Shown here: positions 52,118 to 61,053 of the stretch, one piece after another | Layout of the letters: each line of letters opens with the position of its first letter | Position numbering within the stretch: position 1 is the first letter of the stretch | Source: Chryseosolibacter histidinae | Lineage (GTDB): Bacteria > Bacteroidota > Bacteroidia > Cytophagales > Cyclobacteriaceae | Direction of reading: 5' to 3' | DNA: 64,000 nucleotides | Assembly: GCF_018598225.1 (NCBI RefSeq) | Contig: NZ_JAHESF010000015.1 | Location: 111,676-175,675, forward strand | The notes under the pieces: model-generated | Told to the model about the DNA's origin: nothing | The model's database searches: none | Seen by the model: only the letters and a program-made list of their open reading frames with translations | Program-made: the position numbers and the translations under genes

Positions 52118-53071
52118 TCAATTCTTTTCTATTTCCAGTGGCTCAGTGTTGATTTTTACGATGCGCAGGGGCATTGTAACCGGCACAAGGCCTGATTTCA
52201 ACACGATGCGCTGTCCTCTTTCGCTGGCAAAGAAGGCAATGAACCCGTTCCCAAGGCCCGCCCTGGCCTCGCGGCTGAGGATTGTTACCCGGCGGCTCAA
52301 AGGATATTTTTTGAGCGCTATATAGGCCTGATAGGGCTGGTAGTGGGCGCTGTCTTTCGCTACGGAAACGCCTGCCACCTGTACCTTTTTCAGGAAGCTG
52401 TTAGACACTGAATCGTCCTTGTCGCTGATCCACTCCAGGCCGATAAAGCCCAGCGCATTCGCGTTTTTGGATACAAAGTCCACCACGGCTTCATTGTTGT
52501 CGGCAGCAAAACAGTTTGCCGGCAATTTGGCCACACGGGCCACGGAATCTTTGAGGTACCTGATCATGCCAGAATTGGGATTGTCAAAAACAATCTCTAT
52601 GCCAGCCTTCGATTTGGCGCCCAGGCCATCCCACGAGGTTATTTTGCCCTGCAGCAGCGAACGGATCTCGTCAAGGTTGATGAGTGTATCGGCGTTGGCG
52701 CTGTTGAGAATGATCGCTACACCGCTGATGGCAACATCCACTTCGGTGGGCGTGATCTTGATGTCCTCGAAATATTTTTTCTCCTGGGCGGTGAACCTGC
52801 GGGTGACAATGGCGAGCCTCACACTGTCTTTCAGCAACGCATCGACGGCGTCAGCTTCAGAAACAAATTGACAGTCGATGTCGGCTTTGGTATAAATTCC
52901 TTCGAAGGTGGTGAGCTCCGTTTCGATCAACGGGCGCAGTGATTCATCGGCGGCGATTTTGATGTAACCGGTAGTGGGCGTGTCAAGGGGACGGCCGTTT
53001 TTATCACGGTCCGCACCGCATGCCATTACCAGTATGGCCATCACGATGATCATATTGAATGGGGTTCTCAT
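52118..53071 (-). CDS. PstS-like substrate-binding lipoprotein
   Basis: A 317-residue periplasmic-binding protein with lipobox VMAC (C18). The fold is that of PstS-type phosphate-binding proteins: GYIKIAADESLRPLIETEL near the N-terminus, LLQGKITSWDGLG in the centre and IVFDNPNSGMIRYLKD. No pstC, pstA or pstB genes are nearby. Its place between the Ton motor genes and the TPR gene suggests that it serves the Ton system or its regulation. Phosphate as the ligand is not shown. Confidence 0.8.
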   Translation of the reverse strand: MRTPFNMIIVMAILVMACGADRDKNGRPLDTPTTGYIKIAADESLRPLIETELTTFEGIYTKADIDCQFVSEADAVDALLKDSVRLAIVTRRFTAQEKKYFEDIKITPTEVDVAISGVAIILNSANADTLINLDEIRSLLQGKITSWDGLGAKSKAGIEIVFDNPNSGMIRYLKDSVARVAKLPANCFAADNNEAVVDFVSKNANALGFIGLEWISDKDDSVSNSFLKKVQVAGVSVAKDSAHYQPYQAYIALKKYPLSRRVTILSREARAGLGNGFIAFFASERGQRIVLKSGLVPVTMPLRIVKINTEPLEIEKN

Positions 53072-53083
53072 AGGGCTGTGTGT

Positions 53084-53305
53084 TCAGAAGTATCTCCGGT
53101 ACAATTTATAGGCACGGTAAAACCCATACGCGATGAGAAGAACCCCGAATGCTATTGCGTAGCGTTCCGGAATATTGCGCATGGCCGGGGCTCTAAAAAT
53201 AATGGTTGTACCGAGCACAAAATACAGTACAACCATTAAGATTCCGAAGCTCTTTGAGACTAGGTTGGCAACGGCCAGCTTTCGTCTTTCAGGCTTATCT
53301 TCCAA
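53084..53305 (-). CDS. Small two-helix membrane protein
   Basis: A 73-residue protein with two hydrophobic helices (about 20-39 and 48-63). The start is TTG at 53305, 2 bases after the tonB stop; no ATG is available. The gene follows tonB closely and precedes the PstS-like gene by 12 bases, so it belongs to the operon. Its family is not recognised; a role in the Ton complex is a guess from position. Confidence 0.7.
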   Translation of the reverse strand: MEDKPERRKLAVANLVSKSFGILMVVLYFVLGTTIIFRAPAMRNIPERYAIAFGVLLIAYGFYRAYKLYRRYF

Positions 53306-53307
53306 TG

Positions 53308-54105
53308 TTAATTCAATTTGAACTTGATCGGCAGGTTAAACCGTACGAATACAGGCTTACCGTTTTGTTTACCAGCTTTCCAAGGGGGCATCATCTGCAC
53401 TACGCGAACGGCCTCCTTATCGCAGTCGGCACTGATACCACGAAGCACTTTTACGTCGTTGATGGTACCATCTTTACCTACTACGAAGCTTACGTAAACT
53501 GTACCATCGATACCCATACGCCTGGCACTGGCCGGGTAACGCATGTTCTTCTTGATGAAGTTCATCATGGCTTCATAGCCGCCTTCAAATTCGGGCTGCT
53601 GTTCCACCACCATGAAGACCTTGTTTTCGTCTTCTTCAACTACTACCTGTGCTACGGGTTCCTCGAATACCACTTCGGCATCGCCCTCCACTTCAACGGC
53701 GGCAACTTCGTTCTGCTTGATCTCTTCGATGGTAGGGATTTCTTCTACCACTTCTTCTTTCACAACTTTCGGCGGAACGAACTTGATCACCTTCTGCAGC
53801 TTCGGAAGCTGGATCTGTGGTGGCGGCGGCTTCGGCTTATCGATTGGCGGCGGCGCCGATAACTCGGTATAGACCAGTTTTTTCGGGGGCGCTTTTTCAA
53901 TAACCTCCTCGCCTTTGAAGAACTCAACAATGGCGGGGAAGAACATAACAATCGTTACGATCACACCTGTGATGACAAGACCGATAAACACATTCTTGCC
54001 ATATCCTTTCCGGAGCACATAAGCGCCATAGGCCTGGTTCCGGTTTTCAAACACAACATCTTCCCAACGTTGTGGCGCTATTGCTGCACTGCTTGATGTT
54101 TTCAT
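53308..54105 (-). CDS. tonB: TonB-family energy transducer
   Basis: A 265-residue protein that would carry energy from ExbB/ExbD to outer-membrane receptors. A membrane anchor lies at about 36-56 (GKNVFIGLVITGVIVTIVMF). A Pro/Lys-rich span follows (ELSAPPPIDKPKPPPPQIQL). The C-terminal TonB domain (about 168-265) has GGYEAMMNFIKKNMRYP, GTVYVSFVVGKDGTINDVKV and MPPWKAGKQNGKPV. Its start overlaps the exbD stop by 4 bases. Confidence 0.94.
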   Translation of the reverse strand: MKTSSSAAIAPQRWEDVVFENRNQAYGAYVLRKGYGKNVFIGLVITGVIVTIVMFFPAIVEFFKGEEVIEKAPPKKLVYTELSAPPPIDKPKPPPPQIQLPKLQKVIKFVPPKVVKEEVVEEIPTIEEIKQNEVAAVEVEGDAEVVFEEPVAQVVVEEDENKVFMVVEQQPEFEGGYEAMMNFIKKNMRYPASARRMGIDGTVYVSFVVGKDGTINDVKVLRGISADCDKEAVRVVQMMPPWKAGKQNGKPVFVRFNLPIKFKLN

Positions 54106-54647
54106 GGTTGTGTTGTTTCAGTTTCAAGTGGAGCACCGCCTGTTCCGGCTGCAATAATCGTCTTGTCATCGGGGGTATACTCCACGATGGCGTAACGCTT
54201 GGTGTTGGTGATCTCCATCTCGTCAAGGATATCCACCATATTTTCATACTTGGATTTATCCTCCGGCTTGATGAGCACCATCAGCTTCGGGTTGGCGCGG
54301 TTCTGCTCCAGCAATACTTTTCTTACGCCGTCTTTGCCATAATTGGTTGTGGTTACTGGGGGCGTAAGGCCTATGTACCAGTAGATCTTGTTGTTTTCGC
54401 TCAGCACGAGGTTGAGAATATCCTTTTCGTTGACCTTGGTCTGTTCCTTTTCGTCCTGGACCTTATCAGGCATATTCACTTCCATCGTCTTCGGCTTGTT
54501 GAACGTAGTAGTGAGGATGAAGAAGGTGAGCAGGAGGAAAGCAAGATCCACCATCGGAGTCATATCGATCTTGGTAGATGCTTTCTTTACCCTGACTTTG
54601 CCACCGCCTTTTTTACCACCACCACCGCCTTGACTTATTTCTGCCAT
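54102..54647 (-). CDS. exbD: ExbD-type motor protein, second copy
   Basis: A 181-residue ExbD/TolR-family protein. A Gly-rich cytoplasmic N-terminus (residues 7-16) precedes the single membrane helix, which holds the essential aspartate D34 (IDMTPMVDLAFLLLTFFIL). The periplasmic part binds TonB or peptidoglycan in related systems. Two ExbD proteins per motor are usual in Bacteroidota. It is coupled to tonB by a 4-base overlap. Confidence 0.93.
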   Translation of the reverse strand: MAEISQGGGGGKKGGGKVRVKKASTKIDMTPMVDLAFLLLTFFILTTTFNKPKTMEVNMPDKVQDEKEQTKVNEKDILNLVLSENNKIYWYIGLTPPVTTTNYGKDGVRKVLLEQNRANPKLMVLIKPEDKSKYENMVDILDEMEITNTKRYAIVEYTPDDKTIIAAGTGGAPLETETTQP

Positions 54648-54752
54648 GGTTTAATATTTTTATTAACTGTTAATAACTGTCGTTCACATTGCTGAGGTCA
54701 ACTGCTGCACTGCTGCTTGCCGCCGACCCGGCATACTGTATAACGTTAAATA

Positions 54753-55349
54753 TCAGATCTCTTGTTCCAGGCCGGTGATCAGGTTGAATCTGAGAACCTT
54801 GCGGTCTATCAGGGTGTTCACCACCTGCTTCACTACCTTGTAATCTGTGCCACGGTCGCCTTTCACGGCAACCCTTAGTCTCGGATTGCTCACACGGGCA
54901 AACACGATCCAATCGGCCAGCTCGTTATTGACCGAGTCAGAAGGAATACCTGGTTGAGTTACCTGCTTGCGCTCATCCGGAGTCATGTCCAGGAATTGCG
55001 GCAGGTTGCCTACCGGAAGACCGAAGCCTGACAGGATCGAGAAAGACCTCAACTGGTCTTCGCTGAAAGTGATTCCGTATTTCTGCCCGATGCTCTGCAG
55101 CATGTCTCTGCGATGGTTCTTATTGTCCATGTCAAAGAAAACCCTTCCATCGGCCGCTACCGAAATGATCATCCTGTCTTTGTCAGGAAGAATGATCTCC
55201 GATACAGACTTGGGAATATCAACTACCACGGGTTCTTCCGGAGCGAACGTGGTCGTAAGCATAAAGAATGTTACGAGCAGGAACGCCAGATCCACCATGG
55301 GAGTCATATCCAGTGAAGGCGGGGTTCTGTGTACTTTAACTTTTCCCAT
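54753..55349 (-). CDS. exbD: ExbD-type motor protein, first copy
   Basis: A 198-residue ExbD-family protein with the membrane helix DMTPMVDLAFLLVTFFML and its aspartate D20. Its periplasmic domain is longer than that of the second copy and diverges from it, with YGITFSEDQLRSFSILSGFG as a distinctive part. It starts 19 bases after the exbB stop. The 105 bases between the two exbD genes hold no gene. Confidence 0.92.
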   Translation of the reverse strand: MGKVKVHRTPPSLDMTPMVDLAFLLVTFFMLTTTFAPEEPVVVDIPKSVSEIILPDKDRMIISVAADGRVFFDMDNKNHRRDMLQSIGQKYGITFSEDQLRSFSILSGFGLPVGNLPQFLDMTPDERKQVTQPGIPSDSVNNELADWIVFARVSNPRLRVAVKGDRGTDYKVVKQVVNTLIDRKVLRFNLITGLEQEI

Positions 55350-55368
55350 AGTTACAGGAATTTAGTAA

Positions 55369-56187
55369 TTAAGCCTTGTTACGGGCAGTAAAGTTCTGAA
55401 TGATGCTATAGCTTGCTTCGTCGATACCGTAAGTGAGGCTGTCGATCTTGCTGGTGAAGAAGTTATAGAAAATGATGGCGAGGGCTGAAGTACCGATACC
55501 AAGCGCGGTGTTGATAAGCGCTTCAGAGATACCGTTAGCCAGCGCAACTGCGTCAGGAGCACCTGAAGTAGCGATCGCGGTAAACGCACGGATCATACCC
55601 GTTACAGTTCCGAGCAGACCCATCAGCGTTGCAACGGAAGCGATAGTAGCAATGATCACAAGGTTTCTTTCCAGCATCGGCATTTCAAGCTGTGTGGTTT
55701 CTTCGATGTCTTTTTGTACCAGCAACACTTTTTTCTCAGGCTCGAGTTCAGTGTTCCTTGACAATTCATCGTACTTGAGCAGACCGGCTTTTACTACGTT
55801 GGCAACAGAACCTTTTTGTCTGTCACATTCTGCGATCGCTTGAGAGATATTGTTCTGCGCAATGAGCGTGCGGATCTTGGTAACGAACTTCTTGATGCTT
55901 CCACGGCCGGTAGCGCTGCTGATAGTGATGAGACGCTCGATAGAGAAAGTAAGAACGATCATCAAAAGGGCGATCAGTACGGCTACCACGATACCACCTT
56001 TGTAAACAACACCAAGGTAATTTCCGTGCAGCGGGTGGTTGTTAGGATCTCCACCTTCGAAGTTTGAAGGATCGCCCAGGATGAATAAATAAATAAGGAT
56101 CGCAAGAACAACTTCTAAAGGAATAACAATTGCTGCGAATGTTGACTTAAGACTATCTCCCAGTGACGAGCTAGATTTCTGTGCCAT
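55369..56187 (-). CDS. exbB: ExbB/MotA/TolQ-family proton channel protein
   Basis: A 272-residue inner-membrane protein that forms the proton channel of the Ton motor. Three main hydrophobic stretches are seen: about 18-36, 62-82 and 175-250. The family signature includes LERNLVIIATIASVATLMGL then LGTVTGMIRAF, and ALGIGTSALAIIFYNFFTSK. It heads the operon exbB-exbD-exbD-tonB-small protein-pstS-like-TPR. Confidence 0.94.
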   Translation of the reverse strand: MAQKSSSSLGDSLKSTFAAIVIPLEVVLAILIYLFILGDPSNFEGGDPNNHPLHGNYLGVVYKGGIVVAVLIALLMIVLTFSIERLITISSATGRGSIKKFVTKIRTLIAQNNISQAIAECDRQKGSVANVVKAGLLKYDELSRNTELEPEKKVLLVQKDIEETTQLEMPMLERNLVIIATIASVATLMGLLGTVTGMIRAFTAIATSGAPDAVALANGISEALINTALGIGTSALAIIFYNFFTSKIDSLTYGIDEASYSIIQNFTARNKA

Positions 56188-56226
56188 GATTAATTAGATT
56201 TTAGGTTTATAGTTATGTATAGTTGG

Positions 56227-56234
56227 CAAAAGTA
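56227..56234 (-). promoter_or_regulatory. Candidate -7 box of the Ton operon
   Basis: On the minus strand TACTTTTG fits the TAnnTTTG consensus, 39 bases ahead of the exbB start. No well-spaced TTG -33 element was found. Confidence 0.4.
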
Positions 56235-56360
56235 ATGAGAAAGCGTTAAAAATGCTGTTTTTGGCAATAACTGCAAAATTAAATCTTTCAATTTTTGGTC
56301 CTTTTAGGCTTTAAACTCATCATCAGACAATAAAAAGTTAAAAAACCCCTACTTCAATTT

Positions 56361-57011
56361 TCAATCCTTCGCTAATAAATTCCGGTTCTTCAACCAGGTT
56401 ATAACAACCGGTATTGCCGACACCAAAATCATCCCGACCACAATAATTTCCAAATAGGTTGTGATCTGCGGAAATGCCTGCCCCAGGAAGTGCCCCGAAA
56501 GCACCATGGTCAGGATCCAGATCGATGCGCCTAAAAAATTGAATATCAAAAATTTAGGAAAATCGATCTTCACCATGCCTGCCAGGATCGTAACAAATGT
56601 CCTAACAACCGGTAGGAAACGACCGAGAATAAAAGCCATCATGCCGTGCTTCTGGTAAAACGCCTGCGTCAGGTCGAGATATTTCTTTTTAAAGAACAGG
56701 CTGTCCTTCTTATTAGCGAGGTAGACCCCCGCCCAACGGCCGGTTAAATAGCCCACCATGGAGCCGCTCACAGCCGCTATGATCAGCAGGGTGATCAGCA
56801 GTGCAATATTGGTGTCGAGGTATTCCGTATCGCTCAACAGGCCTGCTATAAATAATAGAGAGTCCCCTGGCAGGAAAAAACCAAAAAAAACGCCGGTTTC
56901 GGCAAAAATGATGATCAGCAGCAGGGTCAACCCTCCATACTGGATGATATTCTCAGGATTGAACGAATCTAGGAAAACCAGGATATTCATGTACTGCGCC
57001 TCAAAGCTCAT
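56361..57011 (-). CDS. DedA-family membrane protein
   Basis: A 216-residue inner-membrane protein of the DedA/SNARE-associated (VTT domain) family. Marks are AETGVFFGFFLPGDSLLFIAG near the N-terminus, GRWAGVYLANKK, and RFLPVVRTFVTILAGM with its arginines. Members are lipid scramblases or flippases; UptA and PopT recycle undecaprenyl phosphate. Which lipid this one moves cannot be told. Confidence 0.92.
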   Translation of the reverse strand: MSFEAQYMNILVFLDSFNPENIIQYGGLTLLLIIIFAETGVFFGFFLPGDSLLFIAGLLSDTEYLDTNIALLITLLIIAAVSGSMVGYLTGRWAGVYLANKKDSLFFKKKYLDLTQAFYQKHGMMAFILGRFLPVVRTFVTILAGMVKIDFPKFLIFNFLGASIWILTMVLSGHFLGQAFPQITTYLEIIVVGMILVSAIPVVITWLKNRNLLAKD

Positions 57012-57550
57012 TATATAACATTATTAGGATCATGAAATCATCTCCGAAAAAGATTACGCCATACCTCCTCATCGTTCACCGATCCATACACCCAGGATGC
57101 CAAAACATTCAATTTTCCATAAAGAAATTTTGTGTTTGTCCGCTCCGGCACCACTTTCAGCATAGCGTTAAGGCATGAAAGGTCGGCAAGGTAAAACGAA
57201 AATTATAATTCGGAATATGCGCCTATTAAAAATTTTACTTTTACGAGGCAAGTTTTTGCAAACTTACTTTTGGTGTCTTTGGTGGGTTTTTGAAGAAAAA
57301 TAGTTTCCGCTCAGGTGAATGCACCATATTTCTGATTTATGTTCATTATTCTTACACTAGCGGTTTATCCAAACGGGTTTTATGTATCTTCATGAAGCAG
57401 GCAGTCATGTATGTTTAACGAACCGTGTTATGATTTTTTATTTTGCCCTCTCATTACATTGCTATTATTTTTAACACCGGTTAACGGATGATATTTCAGT
57501 CGTTTAGGCGCCATGAATATTGTAACCCCCAATGATCTAACAGTTAGCTC
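57012..57550. other. Long AT-rich divergent intergenic region
   Basis: The 539 bases between dedA and the GAF/PAS sensor gene have no protein-like frame. TACTTTTG at 57265-57272 matches the -7 consensus on the plus strand but sits about 280 bases ahead of the sensor gene. Several T-rich stretches and no strong hairpin were seen. A small regulatory RNA cannot be excluded. Confidence 0.35.
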
Positions 57551-59560
57551 ATGAAAATAACAAAAGCTTTAAGGTATACCCTGATCTTTGCGGTTGTTGG
57601 TTTCATCACCACATTCCTGATCGTGTATGTGCAACGCAACATCCTCGATACCTATAACCGCAACCTTCCCTTTATCAGCCTTGGAGACAATATCAAGAAC
57701 CGGACGACCAAAGCACACCTCTGGTTTGAAGAGCTTCTGGCCGGAGATAAAAGCCTGAACTTCGAGAAAGATGTGTTGAGCCTGCTCACATCATCACAGG
57801 CTATTCTTCAGGGCGCTTATGATGGTAAAAACACCGAGCTGGGTTCATTCGCCCAAACCAACGACGAAGAGACCCGCGCCATTCTCAAGGAATCTATCAT
57901 TGATATAGAGAAGCTGACCGAAGCCGCCAAGGAACGTTGGAACGCACGGGCACAGGCGACACCCGTAGCAGCCACAGACAGCACGGCAACGGCGGGTGCC
58001 GGAAATGCCGGCAGTGATCTCGATCAGAAATTTGATGCAGGCTTTGAGGAATTTCAGCAAACGGTCGAGCGGCTGGTGATCCATGTCGGAAAAAATGTAA
58101 ACGCAGATACCGCTTACCTCAACTGGCTCTCATGGGTGAGCAGCCTGATGGTGTTCGTCACCTTTGTATTATTGTGCACGCTGCTTTACAGGTTACAAAG
58201 CAGTAACGACAAGGTGATGGTGGATAACAAGGCGATGCTGGAACAAGAGACCCGGCGTGTGAATACATTGTCACAATTCATCGAAGCGGTGTCGGCCGGT
58301 AACTACGACATCGAGCTGCAGACCAGCACGGCCGAAGACAACCTGACCAACACGCTGATCAACATGCGGAATAAGCTGAAGACGAATGCCGAAGATGATC
58401 GCAAGCGGAACTGGACAACAACAGGTATCGCACAGATCGGCGACATTCTCCGGGCATCCAATACCTCCAGCTCAGACCTGTACGATAACATTATCAAGTT
58501 CGTGGTGAAATATACGGGCAGCAACCAGGGTGGGCTCTTCATTCTCAACGAAGACGATGAAAAGAATCACTTCCTGGAACTGGTAGCCTGTTATGCCTTT
58601 GAAAGAAAAAAATACATGACGCGACAGGTTCAGATCGGAGACGGTCTGGTAGGCCAGTGTTTCCTGGAAGGCGAACGTATTTACCTGCTGGAAGTACCAC
58701 AGGAGTATATCAACATCACTTCCGGTCTCGGCGGAGCCAATCCCAATGCGTTGCTCATCGTTCCGTTGAAGGTAAACGGAACCATCTACGGTGTGATCGA
58801 GCTCGCGTCGTTCCGCAGGTATGAGCCGCATGAGATCGACCTCGTGGAGAAACTGGCGGAGACCATCGCGTCTACGATCTCCAGTGTTCGTGTCAACGAG
58901 ACCACACGTGTGCTGCTGGAGAAAACGCAGCAGCAGGCTGAGGAGATGAAGTCGCAGGAAGAGGAGATCCGTCAGAATATGGAAGAGCTCGAGGCAACCC
59001 AGGAAGAGATGCGCCGCAAGCAAACCATCCTGGAGAAGGAGCTTCAGCAATCGCAACAACAGGCCGAAGCGCTGAAGCTTCAGGAGAAAAAACTGACAGA
59101 GTCACAGGATACCTTACAGGCTATTGTGGACAATATTCCCAGGGCTATCTTCTGGAAAGACAGAGACCTTCGTTTCATGGGATGTAACAAGATCTTTGCT
59201 TCCGTGGCGGGTGTACAGTCGCCGGCAGATCTCATCGGCAAGACTGACTTCGATATGGCCTGGAGCGCGCAGGCCGATGCTTACCGGAGGGATGACCAGG
59301 AGGTAATGCGTAAACGCGAGGCCAAGCTCGACATAGAGGAAGTTAATATCAACAGCACAGGGGAAGAATCGTGGGTACTGACCAGCAAGGTGCCGATCAT
59401 CAATACCAATAATGAGGTGGTGGCCATCCTGGGCATGTTCGAAGATATTACGACCAGGAAACGGAAAGAAGCCGAAATCAACAAGAAACTGCAGGAGCGT
59501 GAAGATGCGCTCAAGGAGCTTACGGCCCTGAAACACCTGATAGAAACCCGGAAAGTATAA
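57551..59560 (+). CDS. Membrane sensor with GAF and PAS domains and no output domain
   Basis: A 669-residue protein. Membrane helix 1 lies at about 9-27 and helix 2 at about 193-215, around a periplasmic sensor region with an Ala/Thr-rich low-complexity part (about 143-165). A HAMP-like stretch (about 216-290) is followed by a GAF domain (about 310-450; GGLFILNEDDEKNHFLELVA, DGLVGQCF). A long Gln/Glu-rich coiled coil covers about 452-535 and a PAS domain about 536-650 (NIPRAIFWKDRDLRFMGCNK). No kinase, cyclase, methyl-accepting or DNA-binding domain follows; it ends 15-20 residues after the PAS helix. It probably passes its signal through a partner protein. Confidence 0.88.
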   Translation: MKITKALRYTLIFAVVGFITTFLIVYVQRNILDTYNRNLPFISLGDNIKNRTTKAHLWFEELLAGDKSLNFEKDVLSLLTSSQAILQGAYDGKNTELGSFAQTNDEETRAILKESIIDIEKLTEAAKERWNARAQATPVAATDSTATAGAGNAGSDLDQKFDAGFEEFQQTVERLVIHVGKNVNADTAYLNWLSWVSSLMVFVTFVLLCTLLYRLQSSNDKVMVDNKAMLEQETRRVNTLSQFIEAVSAGNYDIELQTSTAEDNLTNTLINMRNKLKTNAEDDRKRNWTTTGIAQIGDILRASNTSSSDLYDNIIKFVVKYTGSNQGGLFILNEDDEKNHFLELVACYAFERKKYMTRQVQIGDGLVGQCFLEGERIYLLEVPQEYINITSGLGGANPNALLIVPLKVNGTIYGVIELASFRRYEPHEIDLVEKLAETIASTISSVRVNETTRVLLEKTQQQAEEMKSQEEEIRQNMEELEATQEEMRRKQTILEKELQQSQQQAEALKLQEKKLTESQDTLQAIVDNIPRAIFWKDRDLRFMGCNKIFASVAGVQSPADLIGKTDFDMAWSAQADAYRRDDQEVMRKREAKLDIEEVNINSTGEESWVLTSKVPIINTNNEVVAILGMFEDITTRKRKEAEINKKLQEREDALKELTALKHLIETRKV

Positions 59561-59668
59561 CGATTTAGCCGATTGTATTACATGCCCTGGGCCAGCCCGC
59601 GGCAGCTACGGGTATTTATTAACCTAATATTTACTATTTTTACAGGTATTAGCCACTATACCTGAGCT

Positions 59669-60766
59669 ATGAAAAATCATTTTTTGATCTTTGCTGCTGC
59701 GTTCCTGGCTACCGCCAGCCTTTTTGCGCAGGACCGGAAAGACAAGGCTCCCGTAACCTTCGAGGAGATCTACGATGAGCCCTATTCGGTAAACAAGCTT
59801 TTTGTTGCATTTCAGCCCCTTTACGGCGAGGTGTTCGTGACCAACATCAATGCAGGTTTCGGTGTAGAAGCCTTGTATTACCACATGGATAAGCTCGACG
59901 TCAGGGCTCATTTCAGGAAAACCTATAGCCAGCGGTTTTTTGATCTCTCACGCGATTTGGCAGTCAAAAACAGCGATGTGGACAATGCCAACAAGATCTT
60001 CAGCTATTACGAGCTGGGAGGAACCTACCACGTGAAAGATTTTGAAGAAAGCTCGAAAACGAAAATGTTCCTGTACAAGAACAGCTACCGCGGAAACCGG
60101 TGGGCTTCGCGTGTGCCGTTGTATGCCGATGTGCCCTGCAAGGTGAGAAAGATCTATGGTGTGCGTTTTGGAGGTATTGCCTGGAACAGCTCCGTAGACC
60201 TGAACCGGGTATTGACCAAGCAAGGCCTGACGCATCGCGACCTGGTGGTATCAGGCGAGGTGCCCGAAGGCCAAACACCCGAAAGTATTCCCGCGACTGA
60301 GTTTGATGAACACGGCCAGGATGAGACGGTAGACCTGTTCACCAACGTTGCTGCGAAGGGCATATATGCTGGTGGATCACTGGCGTGGATCAAGAACGTG
60401 GCCGTGAACTTCGATAAATTTGAAGAAGGTGTAGACGACCTTATGCTCACCGTTTATGCCGATATCCTTTTCTCTCCCTCTATTGCGCTCGACGATATCG
60501 TCTACACGAAGAAGGTGAAAGACACGAATGGCAACGTTGTTAAAGGAGCGACCAATACCTACTCCGTGAGTCCTATCAAGACGCAGAGCCTGGGCTTCCG
60601 CCTGGGTATTGACGGACGGTTTAACCGCACGCTAAGCTGGGCCTATGGCGGCGAAATAGGATACAGGCCGGGCATCGCCGGCAAAACGTTTTACGCCCTG
60701 TTCAAGATCAGTTTCCCGGTATATGGTACCAACCTTGATTACAAGGTTGAGTCGTTCGGAAAGTAG
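59669..60766 (+). CDS. Secreted protein of unknown function, probable outer-membrane barrel
   Basis: A 365-residue protein with a signal peptide (MKNHFLIFAAAFLATASLFA). The mature part has many alternating strands, among them EVFVTNINAGFGVEALYYHM, LGFRLGIDGRFNRTLSWAYG and TFYALFKISFPVYG. It could be an outer-membrane barrel of Bacteroidota, but no family was recognised. It follows the GAF/PAS sensor on the same strand with a 108-base gap. Confidence 0.7.
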   Translation: MKNHFLIFAAAFLATASLFAQDRKDKAPVTFEEIYDEPYSVNKLFVAFQPLYGEVFVTNINAGFGVEALYYHMDKLDVRAHFRKTYSQRFFDLSRDLAVKNSDVDNANKIFSYYELGGTYHVKDFEESSKTKMFLYKNSYRGNRWASRVPLYADVPCKVRKIYGVRFGGIAWNSSVDLNRVLTKQGLTHRDLVVSGEVPEGQTPESIPATEFDEHGQDETVDLFTNVAAKGIYAGGSLAWIKNVAVNFDKFEEGVDDLMLTVYADILFSPSIALDDIVYTKKVKDTNGNVVKGATNTYSVSPIKTQSLGFRLGIDGRFNRTLSWAYGGEIGYRPGIAGKTFYALFKISFPVYGTNLDYKVESFGK

Positions 60767-60778
60767 TCTCTGAGCAAA

Positions 60779-60979
60779 TGCAGGTTCACGCGAAGACCGC
60801 TAAGAAGCGTAAAGAGCCGCAAAGGTTTTTTGAAGCTTCCCCTGGATATGAGTATTACGAAATCTTTGCGTTCTTTTGCGCAACGTAATACCTGGTGCAG
60901 GTTGATCTGCTTGAAGCCTATTGAAGTTCCCTCTTGCATTTTCTTTGCGTTTTCCTTTGCGCACTTTGCGTGAACTGCA
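60779..60979. repeat. CGCAAAG-type inverted repeat
   Basis: Starting 13 bases after a stop codon, the left arm (TGCAGGTTCACGC, then GCGTAAAG and CGCAAAGG units) has its partner at about 60940-60979 (CTTTGCGT units, then GCGTGAACTGCA). A middle piece near 60861 repeats CTTTGCGTTC. The type, with CACGCAAAG units, is from memory widespread in bacterial intergenic DNA. Confidence 0.75.
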
Positions 60980-61053
60980 TTGGCATTTATTCCTGCTTCT
61001 TTTTGTCTGATTGCCTTTTTACCCCGACCTTTTGAGGATAATCCACCACTATT

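Noticed and set aside
52118..53071. Phosphate ABC transporter locus
   Set aside because: The PstS-like gene has no pstC, pstA or pstB partner and lies in the Ton operon.
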